A stretch of DNA of 64,000 nt, from the NCBI GenBank assembly GCA_035503715.1, contig DATJTE010000017.1, positions 53,893 to 117,892 on the forward strand, read 5' to 3'. Made by a program: the position numbers and the translations under genes. The notes under the pieces were generated by a model. It ran no database searches and had not been told where the DNA came from. It was given only the letters and a program-made list of their open reading frames with translations. Source of the stretch: OAS926 sp035503715 (GTDB lineage Bacteria; Pseudomonadota; Alphaproteobacteria; Rhizobiales; Rhizobiaceae). Of this stretch, positions 35,799 through 43,302 are shown one piece after another; the stretch's first letter is position 1, and the number at the start of each line of letters is the position of its first letter.

Positions 35799-36689
35799 AT
35801 GACCGTTCCGTTCCGTCGTCGTTTGGTCGCGTGCATGGGCCTCTTTGCCGCGCTTTCCCTCGTCGCGGCCCTGCCGGCAAGCGCGCAGGAAGCAGCCCCC
35901 GCCGTCGACCCGAACAAGGTTGTGGCAACGATCAACGGCGAGAACATTACCGAGGCCGACCTGGCGCTCGCGGTGAACGATCTCGGCCAGCAATTCGCGC
36001 AGTTGCCGCCGGAGCAGCGGCGCGCCGCCGCGCTCTCCGCGATGATCGAGATCCGCGTGCTGGCGATGAAGGCCGAGGCCGATGGGCTGGACAAGGATGC
36101 CGAATTCCAGCGCCGCATGAACTTCCTCAAGAACCGGGCGCTGCACGCGGCGGCGGTCGAGAAGAACGTCGATGCGGTGATTACCGAGGCGGAAATTCGT
36201 GCGCGCTACGATCAGGAGATCGCCGCGCAGCCGGCGATCAACGAGGTGAAAGCCCGCCACATCCTGGTGAAGACCAAGGAAGAAGCGGACGCAGCCGTCA
36301 AGCGGCTCGACGCGGGCGAGAAATTCGAGGAGCTCGCCAACGAGCTCACCACCGACCCGAGCGGCAAGACGACCGGTGGCGACCTGGGCTGGTTCGGCCC
36401 CGGCCAGATGGTGCCGGAGTTCGAAACGGCGGCTTTCGCGCTGGAAGTCGGCGCCTACACCAAGACGCCGGTGCAGACGCAGTTCGGTTTCCACATCATC
36501 AAGGTCGAGGACAAGCGGCAGAAGCAGCCGCCGGCTTATGAGCAGGTGAAGGACCAGGTGCGCTCGCTGCTCGTGCGCGAGAAGTATTTCGCGCTGGTCA
36601 AGGAACTGCGCGGCGCGGCCACCATCGACATCCCGGATCCGGAGCTGAAGAAGGCGGTGGATACGGTTGAAGGCGGCGCGCAGCAGTAG
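35799..36689 (+). CDS. Periplasmic parvulin-type peptidyl-prolyl isomerase (PpiC/SurA-like)
   Basis: A 296-residue exported foldase. The signal peptide (about 1-29) ends in LPASAQ. A SurA-like N-terminal helical region (about 35-140) is followed by a parvulin domain (about 148-245) with ARHILVKTKEEADAA, ELTTDPSGKTTGGDLGWFGPGQMVPEFE and QFGFHIIKVED, the defining motifs. It catalyses proline isomerisation during outer-membrane protein folding. It is divergent from secA and followed by a strong terminator. In related genomes argJ often comes next, but here a 7.5-kb block intervenes. Confidence 0.93.
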   Translation: MTVPFRRRLVACMGLFAALSLVAALPASAQEAAPAVDPNKVVATINGENITEADLALAVNDLGQQFAQLPPEQRRAAALSAMIEIRVLAMKAEADGLDKDAEFQRRMNFLKNRALHAAAVEKNVDAVITEAEIRARYDQEIAAQPAINEVKARHILVKTKEEADAAVKRLDAGEKFEELANELTTDPSGKTTGGDLGWFGPGQMVPEFETAAFALEVGAYTKTPVQTQFGFHIIKVEDKRQKQPPAYEQVKDQVRSLLVREKYFALVKELRGAATIDIPDPELKKAVDTVEGGAQQ

Positions 36690-36720
36690 GCGTCGTCAGT
36701 TCGATTGTTGCTGATTGATC

Positions 36721-36750
36721 AAACGCGGGCCTTTCGGCCCGCGTTTTTCT
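36721..36750 (+). terminator. Rho-independent terminator after the parvulin gene
   Basis: An 11-base stem AAACGCGGGCC/GGCCCGCGTTT with loop TTTC and a continuing T-run. It lies between the parvulin gene and the convergent cupin gene, and could serve both strands because the stem itself begins with AAA. Confidence 0.88.
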
Positions 36751-36763
36751 TATCCGGGATACG

Positions 36764-37165
36764 CTAGTTCTTCCCCAGCAGTTCGGCCTTGGCCGCGCGG
36801 TTGACTTCGCCATAGGGCGAGGACGCGACGTAGACGATCTCCAGATCCTCGTCGGCGCGGATTTCGCCCGGGACGCCGGCCGGCAGATAGAGCGTTTCGC
36901 CAAGCTTCGCGGTCAGCGTCTGTCCGCCGCTCCGCACTGTGCAGCTTCCCTTTGTCACAACCAGCACCTCGTCGTAGGCGAATTCGAACTGGCTCGTCGC
37001 GCCCTTGCGCGACCGCGTGAAGCCCAGTGCGCCGAGCTTCGCGTCGGGATGTTCGTCCTCGTTCACGACATCGGCCAGCGAAAATCCTGAATACTCCATC
37101 CATTCCGTGGCGGCATCGCTGGTGAATTTCTGGACCATGGTGGAATCGAAAGCGGGTTGCTGCAT
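36764..37165 (-). CDS. Cupin-domain protein (EutQ-like)
   Basis: A 133-residue single cupin. The conserved core FAYDEVLVVTKGSCTVRSGG near residues 67-86 and GETLYLPAGVPGEI near 95-108 are typical of EutQ-type cupins, although the metal-binding histidines of classical cupins are largely absent. Its role outside an ethanolamine operon is unknown. The start at 37165 begins MQQPAFDST; a much longer reading to 37330 is basic and unlikely to be coding. It opens the accessory block between the parvulin gene and argJ. Confidence 0.82.
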   Translation of the reverse strand: MQQPAFDSTMVQKFTSDAATEWMEYSGFSLADVVNEDEHPDAKLGALGFTRSRKGATSQFEFAYDEVLVVTKGSCTVRSGGQTLTAKLGETLYLPAGVPGEIRADEDLEIVYVASSPYGEVNRAAKAELLGKN

Positions 37166-37239
37166 AGCGCATTCCTCATCGTCGGTTTCCGGATGAGGGT
37201 TAGGTGGGTGACGGTATCTGGATTGCAACCGTCGCGCGG

Positions 37240-37857
37240 TCAGCTCTTGATCCCGTTGGCGATCACAGCAACGGCGGCGCGGATCGTTTCGTCGCTTTCG
37301 TAGAGGCGGTCGGTCAGGAGATGGATCCACGCATAAGCTGCGAGCAGGTCGGCGACGACTTCCGGCATGACATCGGCACGCACCTCGCCGCGTTTCTGCG
37401 CTCGTTCGACGATCTGCCTTGTGCGTCCGCGGCGCGTGCCCGCATAGTGCGCGAGCGCTTTTAACGCCGCGTCGTCCTGTTGCGCCTCGGCGACCAGCGA
37501 ACGGAAAATCTCACCGGTCTGCGTTTCGCGCCACTGGTGGAACAGGCTCTTCATGAAGCGGAACATGTCCTCTTCGATGGAACCTGTGTCGCTGTAATCG
37601 ACCTGGCCTTTCTGGCGCTGATAGACCTCGAGCAGCAGTGCGGTCTTGTTCGGCCACCAGCGGTAGATCGTCGGCTTGCCGGCGCGGGCGCGCTTGGCGA
37701 CCGCCTCGATCGAAAAGCCGGCATAGCCTTTGTCCCGCAACAGTTCCTCGGCCGCCTCGAGGATTGCCTCCGCGCTGTCGGGGTTTCGTTTGGCTCCGAT
37801 CGAACGGCGGGCAGGCTCGTCTTCGGTTGCGATCTCATCCGTCATGGAAAAACGCAT
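37240..37857 (-). CDS. TetR-family transcriptional regulator
   Basis: A 205-residue repressor. The N-terminal helix-turn-helix lies at about residues 25-70 (AILEAAEELLRDKGYAGFSIEAVAKRARAGKPTIYRWWPNKTALLLEV) and the C-terminal ligand-binding domain resembles the TetR_C_11 type. It is divergent from a small membrane-protein gene; the intervening 130 bp contain a promoter flanked by ACGAAACG repeats and a near-palindromic CGAAACG-TAT-CGTTTTG, presumably its operator. Ligand is unknown. Confidence 0.92.
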   Translation of the reverse strand: MRFSMTDEIATEDEPARRSIGAKRNPDSAEAILEAAEELLRDKGYAGFSIEAVAKRARAGKPTIYRWWPNKTALLLEVYQRQKGQVDYSDTGSIEEDMFRFMKSLFHQWRETQTGEIFRSLVAEAQQDDAALKALAHYAGTRRGRTRQIVERAQKRGEVRADVMPEVVADLLAAYAWIHLLTDRLYESDETIRAAVAVIANGIKS

Positions 37858-37867
37858 AACACGCCCC

Positions 37868-37915
37868 TTGACGAAACGAAACGGCCCGTTCTATATAACG
37901 AAACGTATCGTTTTG
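37868..37915 (+). promoter_or_regulatory. TetR-controlled promoter and operator
   Basis: TTGACG (37868-37873) and TATATA (37892-37897) with an 18-base spacer form a good promoter toward the gene at 37990. ACGAAACG overlaps the -35 region, and CGAAACG-TAT-CGTTTTG (37899-37915, one mismatch in seven pairs) covers the start of transcription. Binding there by the divergent TetR protein would block both directions. Confidence 0.65.
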
Positions 37916-37989
37916 ATGACGATCAGACCGATGTCACAGATGGCGCCGCCCGATCGTCCTGACACCAAGTCCGAATCAAGGAGAGAGAC

Positions 37990-38253
37990 ATGACCACCGC
38001 AACGCTTTCAAACCCCGCGGCAACGGCTGCTGCCGCCACACGCTTCTCGCGGACGCGCTTCGCCCTGCTCGTGCTCGCGGGCGTCTATCCGATCATCACG
38101 GTCCTGCTTTACGTCGTGCTGCCGCTCACCCAGGGTTGGGCGATCTGGCAGGTTACAGCAGTCGTAGCGCCGATCATGGTCGTGACGATGGTGTGGGGCC
38201 TGATCCCGACCCTGCAGACGCGGTTCCGCAGCTTCCTCAACCCGCAGGCCTGA
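37990..38253 (+). CDS. Small two-helix membrane protein, TetR-regulated
   Basis: An 87-residue protein with a Thr/Ala-rich N-terminus and two hydrophobic helices (about 24-48 and 52-73) ending in a basic RFRSFLNPQA. It has no characterised function; size and divergence from a TetR repressor suggest a drug- or stress-inducible membrane protein. GGAGAGAGAC precedes the ATG. A terminator follows. Confidence 0.75.
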   Translation: MTTATLSNPAATAAAATRFSRTRFALLVLAGVYPIITVLLYVVLPLTQGWAIWQVTAVVAPIMVVTMVWGLIPTLQTRFRSFLNPQA

Positions 38254-38277
38254 AGCCGTCCGAAATACCCAACGAAC

Positions 38278-38303
38278 GGGCGGCTGCGGCCGCCCTTTTC
38301 GTT
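38278..38303 (+). terminator. Rho-independent terminator
   Basis: Seven-base arms GGGCGGC/GCCGCCC with loop TGCG and a TTTTCGTTT tail, between the small membrane-protein gene and the convergent cation exporter. Confidence 0.85.
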
Positions 38304-38313
38304 TGCGGGCTTC

Positions 38314-39075
38314 TTACTCTGCCGGCACCACCGCCGTCGGACCGCGATACTCGGCCAGAGCCTGGCGCAATATCTGCACGGATGACGTCAGGAAGATGCC
38401 GGCCATCAACGCGGCCACCAGAAGGTCGGGCCAGGCGGTTGCCGTTCCCCAGACGCCGACCGCGGCGGCCATAACGACAACGTTGCCGATCGCGTCGTTG
38501 CGCGAACACAGCCACACCGAGCGGACATTCGCGTCGCCGTCCTTGTACGGCATCAGCAAACCGACCGATGCGAGATTGGCCGCGAGCGCGAGGAAACCGA
38601 TGACGCCCATCACTTCTGCGCTGGGTACGCCAAGGACGAGTGTCTGGTAGACCGTCGTGCCGAACACCCAGACGGCCATCAGGCTGAGCGACAGGCCTTT
38701 GAAAAGGGCGGCCGTGGCGCGCGCCCTAAGGCTTGCACCGATGACTGCAAGACTAAGGCCATAGGTGACAGTGTCGGCGAGAAAATCGAGCGCGTCCGCC
38801 TTAAGCGCCTGCGAGCCGGCGAGCGAGCCCGCGATCATTTCAGTCAGGAACATCACACCATTGATGCCGATCACCGCCCACAGGATCCGCTTGTACCGGG
38901 CGTCCATGCCATCGAAGACAGGCACGCCGCCCGAGCAGCAGGCGTCGGCTCCCTCATTGGCGTGCGGGACATGTGTATGCGTCTCCGGTCCGGTCGTTTC
39001 GCGCCGTGCCGGCAGGTTCAGCGGCGCTGGTCCTGCGCAATTATTTGAGGAATGGTCGCAGCAATGATCCGACAT
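38314..39075 (-). CDS. Cation diffusion facilitator-type metal exporter
   Basis: A 253-residue inner-membrane antiporter. A Cys/His-rich N-terminus (DHCCDH, CC, HTHVPH) can bind metal, followed by six hydrophobic helices. The second-helix site reads KADALDFLADTVTYG, and the fifth-helix site SRNDAIGNVVV, both CDF metal-binding positions with the variant Asp/Asn pattern. The gene has no cytoplasmic C-terminal domain of normal length. It is controlled by the divergent MerR gene through a 19-bp-spacer promoter, pointing to Zn, Cd, Pb or a similar divalent ion. Confidence 0.87.
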   Translation of the reverse strand: MSDHCCDHSSNNCAGPAPLNLPARRETTGPETHTHVPHANEGADACCSGGVPVFDGMDARYKRILWAVIGINGVMFLTEMIAGSLAGSQALKADALDFLADTVTYGLSLAVIGASLRARATAALFKGLSLSLMAVWVFGTTVYQTLVLGVPSAEVMGVIGFLALAANLASVGLLMPYKDGDANVRSVWLCSRNDAIGNVVVMAAAVGVWGTATAWPDLLVAALMAGIFLTSSVQILRQALAEYRGPTAVVPAE

Positions 39076-39096
39076 CGGTGACTCCTTGATACGAAC

Positions 39097-39127
39097 ACTG
39101 TAATCTCTCTAGCGACTAGAGGTTCAA
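39097..39127 (-). promoter_or_regulatory. MerR-type metal-responsive promoter with 19-bp spacer
   Basis: On the minus strand TTGAAC (39122-39127) and TACAGT (39097-39102) are 19 bases apart. The spacer holds the perfect palindrome CTCTAG-TCG-CTAGAG (39107-39121 on the plus strand). Over-long spacers with a central palindrome are the hallmark of MerR-family activation by DNA distortion. Confidence 0.85.
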
Positions 39128-39139
39128 GAGGTTTTTTCG

Positions 39140-39574
39140 ATGAATCTGTCGATTGGCGATCTGGCGCGCAGAACCGGGGTGAAAGTCCCGACGATCCGCT
39201 ATTACGAGAACATCGGCCTCATGCCGGAAACCGGCCGCACGGAAGGGCAGCAGCGGCGCTACGATAGGCCAGCCATCGCGCGGCTTGCCTTCATTCGCCA
39301 TGCGCGCGAGCTCGGCTTCGAGGTCGATGCGATCCGCACGCTGCTATCGCTTCAGGACGACCCGGAACAGCCCTGCGCGCGAGCGGACGAGATCGCGAAG
39401 GCTCGGCTTCGCGAGGTCAAGCAGCGCATCGCCAGCCTGAATGCACTGAAGAAAGAGCTTGAGAAGATGGTCGAGGAATGCGCCTGCGGTCGCGTCGGCG
39501 AATGTCGCGTCATCGAGACGCTGGCAGACCGGTCGCATGGCCATGGGCGGCTCGCGGAAGCGGCCGCACGCTAG
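39140..39574 (+). CDS. MerR-family metal-responsive regulator (ZntR/CadR/PbrR-like)
   Basis: A 144-residue regulator. The N-terminal winged helix-turn-helix (about 1-70) reads LSIGDLARRTGVKVPTIRYYENIGLMPE. The dimerisation helix follows, and the C-terminal metal loop has the CADR/ZntR-type pattern CACGRVGECRVIE (about 114-126), with a further Cys at about 79. It activates the divergent cation exporter. The C-terminal cysteine layout favours Zn/Cd/Pb over Cu or Hg. Confidence 0.9.
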   Translation: MNLSIGDLARRTGVKVPTIRYYENIGLMPETGRTEGQQRRYDRPAIARLAFIRHARELGFEVDAIRTLLSLQDDPEQPCARADEIAKARLREVKQRIASLNALKKELEKMVEECACGRVGECRVIETLADRSHGHGRLAEAAAR

Positions 39575-39637
39575 TCTCTTCCGAACCAAACCGCCTGCGC
39601 TTCGTTCAGTTTCCGTGGGAACGCGGAAGATACGACC

Positions 39638-40534
39638 ATGCCTGCACGAAAACTTGCGATCATCGAAGCGCCGTCCAATCTCGGCCTGACGACGAGCGGT
39701 GTCGAGGAATTGCCCACGGCGCTGCTCAATGCCGGGCTTGCCGCAAAGCTCGCCGCGCGGCTTGTGGGAAGGCTCAAGCCGCCAGCCCATGAAAGCACGA
39801 AGGATTCCGGAACCGGCGTGCTGAACGCCAGTCCCATCGCGGACTATGCGATGACGCTCGCCGGCGCTATCGAAGCGGTGATCGATGATGGCGACGTGCC
39901 GCTGGTGCTCGGCGGCGACTGCTCCATTCTTCTCGGTTGCCTGTTGGCCATGCGGCGACGCGGCCGGTCGGGACTCTTCTTCATCGACGCGCATGCAGAT
40001 TTTTTCCAGCCCGAAGCCGAGCCGCTCGGCGAAGTCGCATCGATGGAGCTGGCGCTCGCCACCGGCAACGGACCCTCGGTGCTGGTCGACCTCGAGGGCC
40101 GAGGACCGCTGGTGCGCGAGGAGGATGTCGCCGCCTTCGGCCGCCGCGACGAGGAGGATTCCGAGCAGTCCGGCAGCCAGCGGATCGAGGACACGAAGGT
40201 GAAGCTGATCAGCCTCACCGACATCCGCCGCGACGGTGCGCAGCCCTTGCTCGAGGATGCGCTTCGTCACCTCGATGCCCGGCATCTCGATGGCTTCTGG
40301 CTCCATCTCGACGCGGATGTGCTGGACGATGCGATCAATCCCGCCGTCGACCATCGCATCGAGGGCGGACTGTCATGGGACGAACTCACGGCGGCGCTGA
40401 AGGCCGCTTTTGCGACCGGCCATGTGAAGGGCATGGACATCACCATCCTCAATCCGCGTCTCGACAAGGACGGCACGATCGTGCGGCGGTTCGTCGATGC
40501 GGTCGCAGAGGGATTGGGCGCGGGCGCGCGCTAG
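39638..40534 (+). CDS. Arginase/agmatinase-family (ureohydrolase) protein
   Basis: A 298-residue ureohydrolase with all Mn-binding motifs: GGDCS near residues 93-97, DAHADF near 116-121, and DADVLDD near 226-232. The length matches arginases. The substrate could be arginine, agmatine, a guanidino acid or formiminoglutamate and cannot be decided. It lies 63 bp downstream of the MerR gene. Because argJ (arginine biosynthesis) is close by, an arginine-related role is attractive but not shown. Confidence 0.88.
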   Translation: MPARKLAIIEAPSNLGLTTSGVEELPTALLNAGLAAKLAARLVGRLKPPAHESTKDSGTGVLNASPIADYAMTLAGAIEAVIDDGDVPLVLGGDCSILLGCLLAMRRRGRSGLFFIDAHADFFQPEAEPLGEVASMELALATGNGPSVLVDLEGRGPLVREEDVAAFGRRDEEDSEQSGSQRIEDTKVKLISLTDIRRDGAQPLLEDALRHLDARHLDGFWLHLDADVLDDAINPAVDHRIEGGLSWDELTAALKAAFATGHVKGMDITILNPRLDKDGTIVRRFVDAVAEGLGAGAR

Positions 40535-40635
40535 CGGTCCAAAATCTCAACCGCGAAAATTTTCACGACCAGGAGTCGATCAGTCCAAGCCCCGTTCGTC
40601 ATTGCGCGCAATCGTGCAAACCAATGGGGCTTTCC

Positions 40636-41022
40636 ATGACCTTTCCAGTCACTTCCCTCTATGCCGCGATCCTGACGATCGCGGTCATCGTCCTCGCCAA
40701 TGTCGTCAGCGCCAAGCGCGCCGGCGCGGGCGTCTCCATCCTGCATGGCGACGATATGAACCTCGCGCTCTGGATCAGGCGGCACGGCAATCTCGTCGAA
40801 AATGCGCCGCTGGCGCTGATCCTGATGGGCCTGTGTGAGGCCAACGGGTTGTCTGCTCTGTGGCTCAACACCATGGGCATCGTGCTGGTCGTGTCCCGCC
40901 TGCTGCATGTGGTCGGGCTGTCGGTCGAACGGCTTACCTCGCCGCTGAGAATTGCCGGCGGCGCGGGCACGCAGCTTGTGATGATTGTCGCGGCCGGCTT
41001 CCTGATCTGGTCGCGGTTCTGA
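40636..41022 (+). CDS. MAPEG-family membrane protein
   Basis: A 128-residue protein with four hydrophobic helices and the MAPEG motif RRHGNLVENAPLALILMGLCEANG near residues 46-70. The family includes microsomal glutathione transferases and relatives. GGGG six bases before the ATG at 40636 favours this start; an ATG at 40624 is the alternative. Confidence 0.85.
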   Translation: MTFPVTSLYAAILTIAVIVLANVVSAKRAGAGVSILHGDDMNLALWIRRHGNLVENAPLALILMGLCEANGLSALWLNTMGIVLVVSRLLHVVGLSVERLTSPLRIAGGAGTQLVMIVAAGFLIWSRF

Positions 41023-41115
41023 AAAAATTCGCTTAACCTGTCGATCATGCGCGATGCCGTTCGTCATTCGGCGTCCCGGCCATGACGGCAGGACCTGAAC
41101 CAAATGGAGATTTCC

Positions 41116-41469
41116 GTGAAATATATGGCGTTGATCTATTCCGACCCGAGTACCGTGCCAGCCTACGGCTCGGCCGCGTTCGGACCGTTCATGGCGGCCT
41201 ATCAGGCAGCGAACGAGCGCTTCATCAAGGACGGCGTGCTGGTGGCTGGCGAGGCGCTGGAGAACAGCTCCACGGCGACCACGCTCAAGGTGCGCAACGG
41301 CAAGCCGGAGACGCTGGACGGGCCGTTCGCCGAATCCAAGGAGCAGCTCGGCGGCTTCTATATCTTTGACTGCGCGAGCCTCGACGACGCACTGCGTTAC
41401 GCGGCGATGATCCCGACGGCCGCGACCGGCTCGGTCGAGGTCCGGCCGATCCAGAACGTGCCGCGCTGA
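41116..41469 (+). CDS. YCII/DGPF-domain protein
   Basis: A 117-residue protein of the YCII-related fold with the DGPF signature (ETLDGPFAESKEQLGGFYIFD, about 74-94). The start is GTG at 41116, which gives the family N-terminus KYMALIYSD and has GGAG upstream. DGPF proteins are regularly encoded beside ECF42-type sigma factors, and the sigma gene follows five bases after this stop. Confidence 0.9.
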   Translation: MKYMALIYSDPSTVPAYGSAAFGPFMAAYQAANERFIKDGVLVAGEALENSSTATTLKVRNGKPETLDGPFAESKEQLGGFYIFDCASLDDALRYAAMIPTAATGSVEVRPIQNVPR

Positions 41470-41473
41470 CCGC

Positions 41474-42739
41474 ATGAACGACGAGGCGGCAACGCTTGCG
41501 CTTGCGGACCGGATCGAGGATCTGGTCCGCAAGGATGGCGGCCGGCTGCTCTCTGTGCTCATCGCGATCCTGCGCGATTTCCAGCTCGCCGAGGACAGTT
41601 TTCAGGATGCGCTGGAATCGGCTCTGACCAACTGGAGCCGGTCCGGCATGCCGGCTTCACCCCCGGCCTGGCTGATGCGCACGGCGCGCCGCAAGGCGAT
41701 CGACCGCATCCGCCGCGCTGCCAACTTCCGCTCCAAATCGAAAGAACTCGAGGCGCTGATCAAGCTCGACGCGGAGGCTGAGGCGCACGAGGCCGAGCCG
41801 ATCGCCGACGAGCGGTTAAAACTTATCTTCACCTGCTGCCACCCGGCGCTCGACAGGATGACCAGCGTGGCGCTGGCGCTGCGCTCGATCTGTGGGCTGA
41901 AGACGGAGGAAATCGCGCGCGCCTATGTGGTGACGCCGGATGCATTGGCGCAGCGGCTGGTGCGGGCGCGCCACAAGATCGCCAAGGCCGGAATTGCCTA
42001 CGAGGTTCCCGGCGCGGACGCGTGGAACGAGCGGCTCAACGCCGTGCTCTCGGTCATCTACCTGATCTTCAACGAAGGCTACGCGGCGTCGTCCGAACGG
42101 CACCTGCGTGTCGATCTCTGCGACGAGGCGATCCGGCTTGGCCGGCTTCTCACCGAACTGATGCCGCAGGAGCCGGAGGCGGAAGGTTTGCTGGCGCTGA
42201 TGCTCCTGCATCATGCGCGAAGCCGGGCGCGGCTTGATACGAACGGCAACCTCGTGACGCTCGAGGAGCAGGATCGCTCTATCTGGAACAGGAGTGCAAT
42301 CGGGGAGGGCAGCGCTCTGCTCGTCAAGGCACTGCGGCGCGGCCGGCCGGGCGCCTATCAGTTGCAGGCAGCGATCGCGGCGGTTCATGCGGAAGCGCCA
42401 AGCTTCGCCGAAACCGACTGGCGCGAGATCGCGCTGATTTACGACGCGCTGATCAGCGTGCAGCCGAATCCGGTCTTTGAACTGAACCGCATTGTCGCGC
42501 TCTCCTATGCCGACGGGCCTGCGGCAGCGCTCGCCCGGCTTCCGGCGGTCGCCGAGGCGCTGAAGGATTACCAGCCATTCCATGCAGTGAGGGCGGACCT
42601 TCTCTCGCGCATCGGCGACGAGGCAAGCGCCCGCGAAGCTTACGACCTCGCGATTGAGCGTTCCGGCACCGACGCTGAGCGGAATTATCTCGAGCATCGG
42701 CGCGATCGCCTTGCCGGCAACGTCGAACCCGCCGGCTGA
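41474..42739 (+). CDS. ECF42-type RNA polymerase sigma factor with C-terminal extension
   Basis: A 421-residue protein. Sigma region 2 is at about 20-85 (LAEDSFQDALESALTNW... ARRKAIDRIRR) and region 4 at about 125-170 (ALRSICGLKTEEIARAYVVTPDALAQRLVRARHKI). A long helical, TPR-like C-terminal domain (about 185-415) follows. This extension is the hallmark of group ECF42, which lacks an anti-sigma factor and is controlled through the extension. It is almost certainly co-transcribed with the DGPF gene. The promoter target is probably upstream of the DGPF gene. Confidence 0.9.
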   Translation: MNDEAATLALADRIEDLVRKDGGRLLSVLIAILRDFQLAEDSFQDALESALTNWSRSGMPASPPAWLMRTARRKAIDRIRRAANFRSKSKELEALIKLDAEAEAHEAEPIADERLKLIFTCCHPALDRMTSVALALRSICGLKTEEIARAYVVTPDALAQRLVRARHKIAKAGIAYEVPGADAWNERLNAVLSVIYLIFNEGYAASSERHLRVDLCDEAIRLGRLLTELMPQEPEAEGLLALMLLHHARSRARLDTNGNLVTLEEQDRSIWNRSAIGEGSALLVKALRRGRPGAYQLQAAIAAVHAEAPSFAETDWREIALIYDALISVQPNPVFELNRIVALSYADGPAAALARLPAVAEALKDYQPFHAVRADLLSRIGDEASAREAYDLAIERSGTDAERNYLEHRRDRLAGNVEPAG

Positions 42740-42807
42740 ATCCACTTCCGAAACTTTTTTCCGGCTTTGGGTTGACTTGCGCTCATTCACGTATCATTTG
42801 AAGTTAC

Positions 42808-43260
42808 ATGAAACGAGATAGCCGCCTTTCCGCCGTCCTGCATGCGCTTTTGCATATGTCCGTGTACGACCGGCCGATCACCTCTGCCGAACTCGCACTC
42901 TGGATGAGCACCAACGCCGCCGTCGTGCGCCGCACCATGGCCGGCCTGCGCGAGGCCGGTTACGTGCGCTCCGAAAAAGGCCATGGCGGCGGCTGGGAGA
43001 TCGCCTGCGACCTCGAACAGGTGACGCTCAGGGACATCTACGACGCGCTCGGAAAGCCGACACTGTTTGCCATGGGCGCGCATATCGAGCGGCCGACCTG
43101 CCTGGTCGAACAGGCGGTCAACCACGCGCTGGCGGACGCTTTTGCCGAAGCCGAGGCATTACTGATCAAGCGGCTCGGCACCGTCAGCCTGGCGGCGCTC
43201 GCGCGGCACATCGGCCACGGATTGGCCGAACATGCGCGCGCGATGTCAGCAAAAGTGTGA
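42808..43260 (+). CDS. Rrf2-family transcriptional regulator
   Basis: A 150-residue winged-helix regulator with the Rrf2 layout: SRLSAVLHALLHM at the N-terminus, helix-turn-helix around 27-60 and the wing SEKGHGGGWEIA near 55-66. Only two cysteines are present, one of them in ERPTCLVEQ, so the three-Cys Fe-S cluster site of IscR is missing and sensing is probably by thiol chemistry. It lies 42 bp upstream of a thioredoxin-reductase-like gene on the same strand, a pairing that fits redox control. Confidence 0.88.
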   Translation: MKRDSRLSAVLHALLHMSVYDRPITSAELALWMSTNAAVVRRTMAGLREAGYVRSEKGHGGGWEIACDLEQVTLRDIYDALGKPTLFAMGAHIERPTCLVEQAVNHALADAFAEAEALLIKRLGTVSLAALARHIGHGLAEHARAMSAKV

Positions 43261-43302
43261 GCGGTTTGCGCCCGAAATCGCGGCTAGGAAGGAAAATGAA
43301 TC

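Noticed and set aside
39937..41022. Extended reading of the MAPEG gene into the arginase gene
   Set aside because: The extra 233 residues are a shadow of the arginase frame; the MAPEG motif begins only after 40636.
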